Origin: Halichondria panicea
Taxonomy: Eukaryota > Porifera > Demospongiae > Suberitida > Halichondriidae
Direction of reading: 5' to 3'
Assembly: GCF_963675165.1 (NCBI RefSeq)
Contig: NC_087389.1
Span: 1,770,001 to 1,834,000, forward strand
DNA length: 64,000 bases
In this document: positions 46,094 to 57,338 of the stretch, piece after piece
Numbering within the stretch: the stretch's first letter is position 1
How the letters are laid out: each line of letters begins with the position of its first letter
Notes under the pieces: generated by a model
What the model was told of the DNA's origin: nothing
Seen by the model: the letters and a program-made list of their open reading frames with translations, nothing else
Databases searched by the model: none
Program-made: the position numbers and the translations under genes

Positions 46094-48673
46094 TCATGAT
46101 TCAGAGTCAAGTCGTGGCTGTTTGTTCATGTCTACTAAATCTAATGGAGTTTTTCGTATGTACTTTCGTTTCTTTCGCTTAAATTGTGATGTCTCGTCTA
46201 TTCTCGCTTCAGCTTTCAGAACCTCCCCCACTGGGTCATGCAGATTACTGGAGAAGTAGTGTCTCTTGGCGTCATCATTATTTTTCTCCACCCCTAGAGA
46301 AAAAGGTGATTAAAATGTTATCTCTTTACACTCGAACTCACCTTGTCCACTAAACATCTTGACATTTCCGTATTTTGAAATAAAGTAAGGGAAGTGAAAG
46401 ACCAGTGTGTGCATATAGGGCGTAATATTCTTTTCCTGAAACCCTTGACACTTGTGCTTCAAGCTCAAGAAAAGCCTTATCCAGTCTTTCGCCTATCATG
46501 ATAGATTATAGTAAATTAGATACAATGGTTCTCCCTACTAGTAAACTAACACTATACCTTTTGCTCAACCACTTCACTGGGAGGTGGAGTCCAGCTAGAA
46601 ACCATCTTATACAAAGAGAGAAATTCCTATAGAGCCAGACCATATAAATAATTATGTTTGTAAAATGCGAAGGGAAATTTAATTAGTACTCACTGTCCAA
46701 AGTTGGGCCATTTTAGCTTGAATTTCTTCCTTCAGTAGGTCAGCAAACCTCACTGGGAGACGTTCCAGAAACTTCTTGGTGTCGTTCCCCTGCAGTGATG
46801 TCCATTCGTAATGTCCAGAAGCTTTGCCATCTGGACCCCTTGCTTCCCATACCCTGAACGTGATACCACAGTCTTTAATGATCGTCTGTAGTGTTTGTAG
46901 GTGAGTGAGTATATGTGCGTTTCCTTGTCTGTCTTGTTTAGCAGATGCCACTATCTCTAGAATGAGATTTCTTGTTAAAACGTCAGCTATACGTAGGAGT
47001 AGGTGTAGCTCATCGGGTATTATATGGTCTGGCTCTATGTTCAGTAGTGGTGTTGTAATTGATCCTAGTCGTACACTTGCTGGTTTACTGCTGGGAAGTG
47101 CGCCTTTTGCTTGTAGGGAACTCAATGTTCTTGCATTTGTTACGGTGTAGTCAGCCCTATCCTTTGACATATCCCACCTATAGCGGCAAATGGGGAAGCT
47201 AGGTTTAAGCATATAATAATTATAGATATACCTTTCATCCTTCTTGATGGTACACCAGACACAAGCGTACATAGAGGTTGCTTTGTTGAGGCCCATACTC
47301 AGTAAAAGAAACTAATAATGCAATTTTTATAGTCAGTAATTAACTATACATTCTCACCTTGTAATCACTACCCAGGAAAAACTCAAGGCGGTACTCTGTT
47401 TCATCAACAGTGAGTAGTGGGTGTGAAATGATGTCGTTCAACTCCTTCAATACCTCAGATAGTCCTGAACTAATTGTTTCATACGACTCTTCGGCTTTTA
47501 GGCCAGCAAAAGTATGATTGCCTGTATGAATGTCAATATAAAAATATTTTCACCACTTTCTCGTTTAATATTTTTATTGTTAAGCTTACCCATGCCTGAT
47601 AAAACATTGTCTTGAATTTCTGGAAATGCAAATGAGAGAAGTATGATATTGGATGATCTTGTGAATCTGGCTCCGTCACCACTGAGTTTTACTTTTACTG
47701 GTTGGGTGATAGCTTTCCCTGAATGAACCTAAAATAATAATCCATAATAATAATGTATAATTTCTTCTTTACTTACGATCTTAGCTAGCTCTTCCTGGAT
47801 TGCAGCTTTCGGTGGTCTATAAGCACCAGGATAAGGACCTTCGAGATGTCGGATGTCGAGAGAGTTGTTAATTGAGAGGCGAGCATCCTTGATTCGGTAC
47901 AGTGGTGGTAAATCAGATGCGACGCTCAATTCATGATAAGCTTCGTCACTCACAGCAAACCTGTCAAGTACATAAAGAGCTTGCTGTACCCTCGCAGAAT
48001 CGTTTGGTGAAAGAGCTGGCGTTTGATGTTGTGGCTTGTGAGATGGGCTAGATAAAAAATTGAATTTGATGGGAGATCCTGTCTGTTTGCGTAGCTCTAA
48101 AGATTCTGGCTGAAGACCGAATGATTCACAAAACCAAAGCGCTTGCTCTGCAGAGCTCTTACAGTGTGCTAGCTTTCGTTTTACCTGTCGTGGTGATACC
48201 TCGTGAACTTTTTTGCCTTTGTTGATGTGTGCTGTGGTAGGTCTACTTGTTTCGGGGATTGTTGTTGGCTGTGGAGATTCAGTGGATAGTTGCTGCTCAA
48301 TTTCAGAATACGATTCTGCTTCTCCATCAAGCACGAAGAGGTTGTATTCTCCAGCAAGTACGGCATACCTCCTTCTTCCTTTTAGCCCCCGTATCCTTCT
48401 TGCTACCTTGCTAGCTTGTTCTGCAAGCCTTTTCTCCAGACGATCGCTTTGTGCTAGTTTAACTATTGTTACCATGCTATTAACTAAGCTAATGAATGTC
48501 TCTTCTGCCTTCTTGTTCATGTACCAATGATGCAGCAACTCGATAGGAATAGAGAGAGAGAAGTTTGGCTGTACTTGTGGTTCTGTGTGGCTGAAGTCAG
48601 AGTACTTCTTTGCTGAATTTGAGATGGTGATGGACAGGCTCTCTGCTCTTCTGGACTGCTTGTTTACTGCCAT
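46094..48673 (-). CDS. Transposase-like multi-exon protein of unknown function (727 aa)
   Basis: Exons, high to low: 48673-47777, 47728-47590, 47521-47358, 47311-47232, 47177-46694, 46626-46558, 46492-46342, 46293-46094. They sum to 2184 bases, 728 codons, in frame throughout. The N-terminal 150 residues are basic (KVARRIRGLKGRRRYAV). Conserved-looking blocks follow: ALYVLDRFAVSDEAYHELS, KLSGDGARFTR (about 314), MYACVWCTIKKDER with a C-x2-C pair (about 415), PDELHLLLRIADVL (about 481) and YGNVKMFSGQGVEKNNDDAK near the end. From memory this is a many-copy family in sponges and cnidarians that resembles an RNase H-fold transposase. The acidic residues in GDGAR and DELH are candidates for an active site. 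It is intact and has seven introns, and no terminal repeats were found, so it may be a settled host gene. Confidence 0.85.
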
Positions 48674-48887
48674 AGCTAGGAGGCCCGGGATAATGGAACA
48701 AAAGGTCCCTTGAGCTGTTATGTAACAAAATTAATTAGCCATGTCAATATGAGTGGGCGGGTGAATAGGCTGCGGTGTTATCACCCACTAAATTAACCAC
48801 AGTACTCATTCAATAGCATGATAACACTTCTCAGATGCATTATGGCGGGTATTTTGCGACCTCTGGTTCTCTTAGACTTATTACAAA
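48674..48887. promoter_or_regulatory. 214-bp divergent upstream region
   Basis: It separates the start codons of the minus-strand transposase-like gene and the plus-strand kinase gene. I see no TATA box. Because the gap is short, the two genes probably share a promoter. Confidence 0.5.
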
Positions 48888-50014
48888 ATGGCTGACCAGA
48901 CATTCTCAAGATCCAAGCTCAAGAGGCTCAATCGAAAAGCTAGAGTTGACAAAATTGGCAAGCAGCTGTGTATGGAGAAGAAGAGCCTTGAATGTGCCGA
49001 GAAAAATGTTCAGAATTGGAAGAAGAAGGCAATAGATTATAAACTGTAAGTTGCTGATTAACAGCCAGTAAATAATATTGTTCATACAGGGAACTCAACG
49101 TGTATCGAGCTAAGCAATTACGGACAGGAACTCTGGGAACATCCTGCAGTCACCAACGACCACTAAAGTTACTAACAGCAGCCATGAAGACGAGTGCAAT
49201 CAGTCTACCCAAGGCAACTCCAAGAATGTGTACGAATGCTGATATTATGCGAGGAGTTACTGTAGTTCCAGAGATAAGTGAGAAATGTTTAGCAGATGGG
49301 GGTGGTGATGTTCATATAGGAAATGGTCGGTTTGGAACATGCTCTCGTATGATTTTTAAAGAGTGTTTTGACGTCTGTGTCAAAACATTTACTTCCGACT
49401 CCTCAATCGAATCGATTAGGCATGAAGCCAGTATATTACTTACATTAAATTCCAGCCCTTATATACCACACTGTTTTGGTATTTGTTCCACCAGGAGAGC
49501 TTTAGTAATGTCTAATGTAAGCGTGAAGCAGCAACAAGTTTCATTATATTCTGCCTTGTATTCGACTAACGAAATTAAATTAAGCCCTAAGACATGGATG
49601 CAAATACTGATCCAAATTTGTGATGGTCTATCATACATGCACAAGCTGAGTATTCTTCACAATGATCTTAAAGTAGACAACGTAGTATTAGGGACTACTT
49701 TGTTAGAATGTATCCGGCCATGTATTGTGGATTTTGGAAAGGCATGTAAAGAAAAGCATGCTAAGAAGTACTGCCTGACCGAGGAACAGAAAGTTATTTA
49801 CATAAAAGAACACACTCAAGTAGCTCCAGACCTCCGCGATGGGCTTGTTTTACAGAGCACACAGAGCGATATATACTCATTAGGTAGAATAATGAAGAAG
49901 ATGAACTCCATTGTAATTAAGTCAACTGAACTTGCCCATGTAATTAAGGAATGTCTTTCTTATCATGCTCATGACCGTCCTAGCTTAGAAACCATTTCTC
50001 TTAATGTTGAATGA
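48888..50014 (+). CDS. Protein kinase with N-terminal coiled coil (360 aa)
   Basis: Exons 48888-49045 and 49090-50014 (1083 bases, in frame). Residues 1-60 are a lysine/glutamate-rich helix (KSLECAEKNVQNWKKKA). The kinase domain has a glycine loop HIGNGRFGTC (about 129-136), the ATP-binding Lys151 (VCVKTF), Glu165 (RHEASIL) and a catalytic loop HNDLKVDNVV, in which the usual HRD is HND (D245) and N250 is kept. DFG (267-269), an APD in place of APE, SDIYSLG and HDRPS complete it. All catalytic residues are present, so activity is likely; substrate unknown. HND loops occur in a kinase group I recall from sponges and cnidarians. The ATG chosen is the first in frame and lies in the divergent region with the transposase-like gene. 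Confidence 0.88.
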
Positions 50015-50302
50015 CTATGTGACTAATTATGTCTTACATTCATTCGTTCATGTTTAAATCTGGTGCTAGCTTTAACTATGACATAGTCTATGTATAATTG
50101 TAGGCAAATCCGTGCTCTCTAATGGAAGGCTGACAAGGTTAGCTGTAAGTCGGGATGCGTGTTGACCCAGCCATTTGTTTGAGAGTCATTAAAAGCATTA
50201 TGGTAGAGAATTGGCCTGAAGCAGTTAGTTATGAGTCACATAGTGCGTATTGGCTGCTCAGGTTGGGCCATGCATGCATTAACAATTAACAATTAACAAT
50301 GA

Positions 50303-51127
50303 TCAACAACGTTTTTTCACCAGATTTACACATACAATTTCAGATAGTAGTCTAGGTGACTCTAACATTTCACCATTGCTATTTCTATATGTTTTCGGTC
50401 CATACTTAATTCTAGGACATACTACAATAGGAAAATCTACTGTGCAGCCATTGCCATATCTATCATACAAAATATACCAACTACCTATAAAATATTCATC
50501 GTTAAAATCAGTTTGTTGAAGTTGGAGCTTTCCGCGGGTCATTTGGGTTCCTCGATCTTTAAATAGGTAACGAAATACATCTAGCCGGAAATCTATAGTT
50601 AAATTACAGGATTTTACAGTACCTAAATTTAAACTACATTGAATGGACAGAACAAATCTTCTTGTTGCGTCGCTTATAAGCTCGGTATGTGGTGCTTGTG
50701 GTGTATTGTATGATCTGAAAGGGGGGAAATGTGCAGATATAATTATAGTAATACACAGTGCACTGCCATGCCATACTTAATAATCTTACTGGATAGTAGA
50801 GATAGTCACATCTTCCTTAGCGACCCATGAAGACTGTTCCAATGAGTAACCAGCCCACTTTACCAAATACTCCGTTTTCCCCTAGAAATAGAATCAATCG
50901 TATAGGGCTATATATCATAAAATGTTACGTACCTTAGTTAGTCGATGATGAATTATCCTCTCAACAAGGAAGACCCCTTCTGGCAGACTGTCATCAGACT
51001 TACAGCTCAGAGTGGTTCTCACATCTCGTGCTTCCCGCATGCTAGATAAGTCCATGTCAGCCGAGCTTATATTATGGAGGTAGGAATAGTATCCTTTCTC
51101 AGGTCGTTGCCTCTTTGACGAGTCCAT
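50303..51127 (-). CDS. Chromodomain protein with a new C-terminal domain (232 aa)
   Basis: Exons, high to low: 51127-50933, 50881-50790, 50714-50303 (699 bases, in frame). The chromodomain spans exons 1-2: EGVFLVERIIHHRLTK then GKTEYLVKWAGYSLEQSSWV, with the aromatic cage positions F, W and W present. Chromodomains of this kind bind methylated histone tails. The last exon (about 136 aa) contains RRFVLSIQCSLNLGTVKSC, GSWYILYDRYGNGCTVDFPI and VCPRIKYGPKTY. I do not recognise it as a known domain. The gene is transcribed away from the small MGNCC gene, with 165 bp between the start codons. Confidence 0.85.
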
Positions 51128-51292
51128 AACAGGTCGATCTGCATGAACAGGTCTGCTGGAAGATTAATAATTAGTGACCATAAAGATTTTATCTCTATTC
51201 ATTTGACACACTTTACTACCATTGATTGCATGCTATTACTGTCATGTGAATCAGTAAATTACTATACAAAAAAGAACAGAGAAAGAATTGAG

Positions 51293-51655
51293 ATGGGAAA
51301 TTGCTGCCACTTCCACCCGTACCCGTACTACATCGACTCCGACTTACGAGAGATCAGGCACCACAGGAACTCCTTTCCTATTGGGTCGCTAGTAAAGATG
51401 GGAACTGAGGGAAAACAATTTTATTTTACAACAGCAGATGATACTGGAACACATTATTTTCCGATGGGGTCTCAGAAAAAGGCCCAGAACTATTTAAAGA
51501 AAGTTGTGAGGCTCAGCCAAACATACGATGTCCAGGTGTCAGAAGTTTTAAATCCAGACTACACGTTGCTAGGATTTAGAGCCAAAAAAACAAAAGAAGC
51601 GGACAACAAAGAGCCAAGAAAGAAAGTTAAATTTAATTTAGTAAAAGTGTTGTAA
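51293..51655 (+). CDS. Small protein with an acylation signal, MGNCC start (120 aa)
   Basis: An open frame runs from 51143, but the start at 51293 is preferred. MGNCCHFHPY gives a Gly2 N-myristoylation signal with adjacent cysteines for palmitoylation, and the 50 codons before it look non-coding. The body has KMGTEGKQFYFTTADDTGTH and QKKAQNYLKKVVRLSQTYDV, and it ends in a lysine-rich tail. No known domain recognised. A membrane-anchored small protein is the likely form. It is divergently arranged with the chromodomain gene. Confidence 0.6.
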   Translation: MGNCCHFHPYPYYIDSDLREIRHHRNSFPIGSLVKMGTEGKQFYFTTADDTGTHYFPMGSQKKAQNYLKKVVRLSQTYDVQVSEVLNPDYTLLGFRAKKTKEADNKEPRKKVKFNLVKVL

Positions 51656-51725
51656 CTAGAACAGGACTGAGAAGAATATGACTGAGAACTGACTACTATA
51701 CTGTACTGTTCTATATAATTATTTA

Positions 51726-51861
51726 CTGTGGTAGATCTCTCTAGTCACTGTTACAGGCCGGTAAAAGTAATAACAAAATACTGAGCTGGCAGTACTGCAT
51801 GCTCAGTATTTTGTTATTACTTGTACCGGCCTGTAACAGTGACTAGAGAGATCTGCCACAG
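51726..51861. mobile_element. 136-bp foldback element
   Basis: ctgtggtagatctctctagt at the left is matched by actagagagatctgccacag at the right. The pairing continues for about 57 bp (gttacaggccggta, ataacaaaatactgag) with few mismatches. It lies just after the MGNCC gene. Confidence 0.85.
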
Positions 51862-52479
51862 GATAGAATCTACCACAGAAGTCTACATGAGCTCAACCAA
51901 CAGGTAAACAATAATATTACTCACCAGCACCAGTGCAGTGAACGTAGCTAGTTCAGCGAAGATCTTGCGCACGCACTACAATAGTCTATAGTAGCATTTA
52001 TTTCCGCAGTAGTTAAAATGATTGAGTAATATTTGAATTTTCATATAAATAGAACAAATATTTAGACAGGATGCTAGAACAATAGTGTCCAAAATACAAT
52101 GGCAATTGCTGGCAATGATGCAGCAAAAATGTTCACCAGACCACAGGCAAAGCAGACAGCAGCCTCCCACCACCACATGGTTTTTTAAAAATTGATGAGG
52201 CCATGAGGGGTCACTAATCACTCTTTATTATGCTGACAATGCAATATTTCTGTACACAACCATTACATCATCAGTAATCGGTTTCTAATTTGCCGTGTGG
52301 GCTGGGTGTAATTGTAGACCACTGCCTAATATACAGTGGGTGTGGCTCATTAATTTAGGCCACACCTAACAAATAATGAATAATGAATTTGGGGGGGAAG
52401 GCTAAAAGTGATGAGGGGGCTGATGAGAAATTACTGATCTAGTCTGCCTGGTATAATAGCTTTGCGTCTCCTGCGGTGC

Positions 52480-53130
52480 TTTCATTTGCTGGGTTTGCCA
52501 CGCCCTGCCAGTTGTTGCGTTTGCTACAGTCGGCATTTATTAACATGCACACTCGGCAGTTTGTTAGTATGCCATTTGTTGGGTATGCCATCACCCTGGC
52601 ATTTGTTGGGTCTGCCATCACCCTGCCATTTGTTGGGTATGCCATCACCCTGGGTCTGCCATTACCCTGGCATTTGTTGGGTATGCCATCACCCTGGCAT
52701 TTGTGGGTATGCCATCACCCTGCCATTTGTTGGGTACCTGGCATTTGTTGGGTCTGCCATCACCCTGCCAATTGCTGTGTTTGCCGTACCTTGTTGAGTT
52801 GGCCGCTGTCCGTGGAGCGACATGACATGTACTGTATATAGCTAGGTACTTAACTACGTATAAAGCATTTGATCCTACACCACCTTGGCAGTGGTTTGCT
52901 ATACCCTGCCATTGTTGAGTTTGCCATACTCTGTTGCTATTTGTTGAGTTTGCCATACTCATACTCTTATCTGTTTGAGTCCATGCAGCGACATGATCAG
53001 TATAGGTATTGTCTATACAGGTATACGAATAAAGCATCTATATGCACGTACATAGGCTTACTCTGTTGCTATGTTGATTTTGCCATACTCTGTTGCTACT
53101 TGTTGAGTTTGCCATACTCTCCATGCAGCG
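52480..53130 (+). repeat. Minisatellite of tttgttgggt(a/c)tgccatcaccct units
   Basis: Between about 52560 and 52790, roughly eight to nine 25-28 bp units repeat with small changes. Looser copies (tgttgagtttgccatactc) continue to 53130. The same words are scattered at 44480-45000. 51862-52470 and 53140-53400 hold nothing I can assign. Confidence 0.8.
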
Positions 53131-53412
53131 ACATGATATAATTTATTGTCTATAGCTAGCTACACTGAGCATGAGGTACGTATAAGGCATGGTTAGCGAC
53201 TATATGTACTGATCCTACACCACCTTGGCAGTCAATTGTGCCCATGATTTTTCACATTCGTATTAGAATGGAGAGGGGTTATCGACGTGCCAGCTGCGGT
53301 GGTGTCTAAGTAACTTTTGGCTAAAGGCTTAGGTGTTCTGTACCTGCCAACTGAGGGGGTGGGGGGTCCATGGCCGATGACAGTAGAATCCTGACGTCAC
53401 TGGTCAGGATAG

Positions 53413-54479
53413 CAACCACAAGTGTTGAAAGAGCCATTCTACGTCAGTAGTTTTAGTGCAGGTAGTTTTATAAGATCGGACCCTTGGGAAGGACATGAGT
53501 GGCACTGGGGCATCCTCTTCAATAAGTTCACACCCATCAGCTAGGAGGAGTACGACGGGGGTTGGAGGGGAAGGTTCCATTTTGCTCCTGTATACAAATT
53601 AGTATGAACTTAAATTCACCATTCCACTATACATTTTGTAACTCACAGTGATGGTCCACACAAACTAGCCACGATCCCAGGCCGCACTTCCTTGAAGGCC
53701 GGTGAAGGAGGCTAACACAACACCAGTGCCAGTGCCGTAATGTCATATCTTGATCCAGATACCAAGGATTGGGCTATAGGCTATAGCGTACAATTTCCAA
53801 TGATGAAAGGGTATTATTGATTTATATCGCTCACCTTGACAATACATCCCAGGCCCAGCCACTTGTGGAGACCCCTGAGCATAGTATACAAGATCTCGAT
53901 GGCCAGAGTCTGAGGATAGACTCTACCAAGTGTATCTGGCAATCAATGGTCTAATCAAGCGCTTGTGAAAGAACAGACCTAGGTTCTCAAGTTTCTGCTA
54001 TCAGTGGCTACCTTTGATTGACTACACAATTTAATACAAGCGCATGATAACAGGATCAATCCACGTAATTCAGCAGTGTTTACAGACTTTTGCAGGTGCT
54101 TTGATGCAGGTAGTCCAGAAAACTGATCAATTGTGTTAGTGTAAATACTCACGAATGCTTTTACATATACCATCACGTACCTTGACCATTGTCATAATAT
54201 TGTGTATCACATGAATGCATTCAACTCCATCCTGAGCGGCCATCTAATACAATAAACATTCGTGAAATAAAATCCATCACGAAACAAGGAGTGCGTGGAG
54301 TATCCAAGAAGACTAAAAAAATTGCATTTGGGGCAACTAAGCAAGTCAATAATTTAACTTTTATGATTACCCCATGCATGTGCACTCTATAAATTATATA
54401 CCTTCACACACTGTATATCCATCTTTGCAGGTGATCGAATGCACATGCTTAAGAATTGATTAATATCTTGTGTTGCCTG
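53413..54479 (-). CDS. Unassigned exons of a minus-strand gene (incomplete model)
   Basis: Protein-like segments with splice signals: 54479-54402 (QATQDINQFLSMCIRSPAK...), 54243-54181 (MAAQDGVECIHVIHNIMTMV) and 53935-53835 (DTLGRVYPQTLAIEILYTML). There is also a stretch near 53590-53413 (VVLLLADGCELIEEDAPVPL) ending at a stop. The first two join in phase; the third needs another exon between 54181 and 53935 that I could not fix. I do not recognise the protein. It may be broken. Confidence 0.35.
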
Positions 54480-54529
54480 CTCAGTAAAAAGTGAGAGAAT
54501 TGGCGACTGGGAGTCAAGAACATAGACAC

Positions 54530-55810
54530 TACAGAAAAGGAAAATTGTACTCCACCTAGTTTCCAAAAACAGGAAACCTTATGGACCAACGAGCAGGTTT
54601 TCCTAAAATTGATGCAAATAAGAGACACTAAGCTTTGAAATGAGCTGACACCAACCTGGAACACATTGCATTCAAGCTGCGTGAACTATTTCTTACTTGT
54701 CGTCCAGGCCGTTGGTCCACCTAGTTTCCAGAAGCAGGAAATCTTATGGACCAACGAGCAGGTTTTCTAGTTTAAAGATGCCAACGGAGACACCATGCAA
54801 GCTTTGAAGCTCACACCAACCTGGAACACATTAAAAGAAAGTGCGTGAACTATTTTCTTACTTGTCGTTCAGGCCATTAATTGTCCACCCAGTTTCCAGA
54901 AACAGGAAACCTTACGGACCAACGAGCAGGTTTTCCAGTTTAATGATGCCAACGGAGACACCATGCAAGCTTGCTCACACCAACCTGGAACACATTAAAA
55001 GAATGCATGCATTCAAGTGCGTGAACTATTTTTTTACTTGTCGTCCAGGCCGTTGGTCCATCCAGTTTCCAGAAACAGGAAACCTCATAGACCAACAAGC
55101 AGGATTTCCAGTTTATAATGATGCCAACGGAGACACCAAGCTTTGAAATGAGCTCATAATCCAACCAAACTGGGGAACACATTAAAAAGAAAACATTCGA
55201 AGTGTGCGAACTATTTTTTTTACTTGTCGTCCAGGCCGTTGGTCCATCCAGTTTCCAGAAACAGGAAACCTCATAGACCAACAAGCAGGATTTCCAGTTT
55301 ATAATGATGCCAACGGAGACACCAAGCTTTGAAATGAGCTCATAATCACACCAAACTGGAGAACACATTAAAAGAATACATTCAAAGTGCGCGAACTATT
55401 TTTTTACTTGTCGTCCAGGCTGTTGGTCTATCCAGTTTCCAGAAACAGGAAACCTCATAGACCAACAAGCAGGATTTCCAGTTTATATAATGATGCCAAC
55501 GGAGACACCAAGCTTTGAAATGAGCTCATAATCACACCAACCTGGGGAACACAGAATGCATTCAAAGTGCGTGAACTATTTTTTTACTTGTCGTCCAGGC
55601 CGTTGGTCCACCTAGTTTCCAGAAACGGCCTCCTGTATGGACCAACGAGCAGGTTTTCCTGATGCCAACGAAGACACCAAGCTTTAAATGAGCTCGGATA
55701 CGGCTATAAAAAAGAATGCATGCAAAGTACAATGTAAGTAAACTATTTTCTTGCTTGTTATCCAGCCCGTTGGTCCACCCACTGAAATAGGAACTTTAAT
55801 GGACCAACGA
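54530..55810 (+). repeat. Tandem array, eight units of about 165-190 bp
   Basis: Each unit has a palindromic core, ttggtcca...gtttccagaaacaggaaac...tggaccaa. It is followed by gatgccaacggagacaccaa, aagctttgaaatgagctc and a link ending gtgaactattttttta. Units start near 54545, 54712, 54888, 55055, 55243, 55430, 55605 and 55772. Confidence 0.9.
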
Positions 55811-56034
55811 ATGCATTTGATACCAACGGAGCCATACCGAGAATGTTTAAAACGCTTGTACTTTGTGTAGGGAGTGAAAGGACGACACCAAGGAGACCTG
55901 GACCAGCTGTTCCATACCTTTCTTAAATTATTGCTTCAATTATAGATATATAGTAGAGGAATCGACAGACATGTCTCGAGAGACTACTCCCTTACTTCTT
56001 CTACTATCTATGCTTCAATCAACAGTAGATCTAG

Positions 56035-56215
56035 TCTACATGCTGCAGGGATATACTTGAGCGTCTAGCTCTGTACTGTATACTGTGTGCATACTGCTTG
56101 TGTGAGCCCCACCCACCCTGCAGGCTCTCAGCCTCCTCATGACGTAATCTACCGTTGGTCCATTCATCAGAGTCCATTGCCACAATCTGGAAAGTGTAAT
56201 AACTCGAGAACAGTG
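56035..56215 (+). promoter_or_regulatory. Duplicated promoter-like segment next to array 1
   Basis: gtgagccccacccacc, atgacgtaatctaccgttgg and ccattgccacaatctggaaa match 63470-63562, which lies directly upstream of the Neuralized-domain gene. It contains a TGACGTAA (ATF/bZIP-type) site at 56141-56148. No gene follows this copy. Confidence 0.55.
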
Positions 56216-56461
56216 GCAATTTAACTCTTTCGCAACGTTGAGTCGCACTGATGGTAGTGCTGACTCAGCAAAAACGAAAAGCCTGGAATGTCAGTGGGTG
56301 TGGCTAAAACTACTACGGAAGTACTCCATGTACAAAGAGTGGGTATAGCTAGCCTTGATCCCAGGCCGATCCGTCTCTAATTGAACGCTAGGTCGCCTCC
56401 TCGGCCTGTTATTGATTGTATCTGGGCGTGTATCTGGGCATGTGCTGTGGTTGCTGTGGTT

Positions 56462-56498
56462 GCTCAGGTATTCGCTAAAAAAGAGCGAATACCTGAGC
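56462..56498. repeat. Perfect 15-bp-arm hairpin
   Basis: gctcaggtattcgct and agcgaatacctgagc surround a 7-base A-rich loop. It lies near a degraded tagccttgatcccaggccga end (56350), which belongs to the TAGCCTCGAT family. Confidence 0.75.
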
Positions 56499-56775
56499 AA
56501 GGTGGAGCGAATAGAACACTAATAGTGCATGTAAGCATACTTACTCCGTAAAATCACCGTTAAATCACAAAGAACTCCGTGTCATAGGTCTATTCTTTTA
56601 GTTTGTCATAGATAGGCTTAGCGAGCTAGAGTGTGAGGAGCTGTCTTGTGCGAAGGAAGAAGGAGCATCACTCTTGTGAAAGCTATACTCATGCTATACT
56701 CATGCTATACTCCACTCAACAAAGGTAAAAAAATGATTTTGGCTACTCCCTCATGTGTACCTATATATACTGCAG

Positions 56776-57043
56776 CCAAAAGACATCTCACGGAGTCAGA
56801 AGGAGTAAAAGGGTTGCTAATACAGATCTGCAGGTGAGTACACCACACTGACATGCACGCACTCATGATTGTGTTCATGCATTCACAAACGTTGATTGCT
56901 ATGTACTTGTATATAATGTGTATATGAGCATGCTTCACTGCATGCTCGTATATAAACTATACCGACATTAATTGTCTACTATGCAATAGACTGATGATGA
57001 TGCCAGTGTATCTGTTAAGAAGACAGCAAAATCGAAGCCTTAA
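56776..57043 (+). CDS. Possible last two exons of a small gene
   Basis: 56776-56833 and 56990-57043 have good splice signals and join in phase. They read QKTSHGVRRSKRVANTDLQ then TDDDASVSVKKTAKSKP and a stop. The basic, serine-rich composition fits a nuclear C-terminus. The upstream exons are not resolved; text near 56600-56690 (DRLSELECEELSCAKEEG) may belong to it. Confidence 0.35.
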
Positions 57044-57338
57044 CTGCTATTATTACTTAACATTAATTGTATAGCTTGTAGTATAGCTCAGAATGTTTAT
57101 TTACTATTGTATATAATTATGTGCAATAATATATATAGTTACTAGTTTCCCTCATATAGTTTCTCATCTGTTATTCCTCTATGCATATATATGATTGTGT
57201 TGTGTGTAATTTCTTCAGTCACCCCTTATTGTAACGCATGCATGATAAGTCAGAACAAGTGATACCACAATTTTAAATTCATGGTTGTAAAAACAAAAAG
57301 TGCATGACAAGACCATCATGCATGTGAGTACATTATAC

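Noticed and set aside
54530-55810. A CRISPR-like array
   Set aside because: Whole units of 165-190 bp are repeated, including the parts between the palindromes; there are no unique spacers, and the host is eukaryotic.
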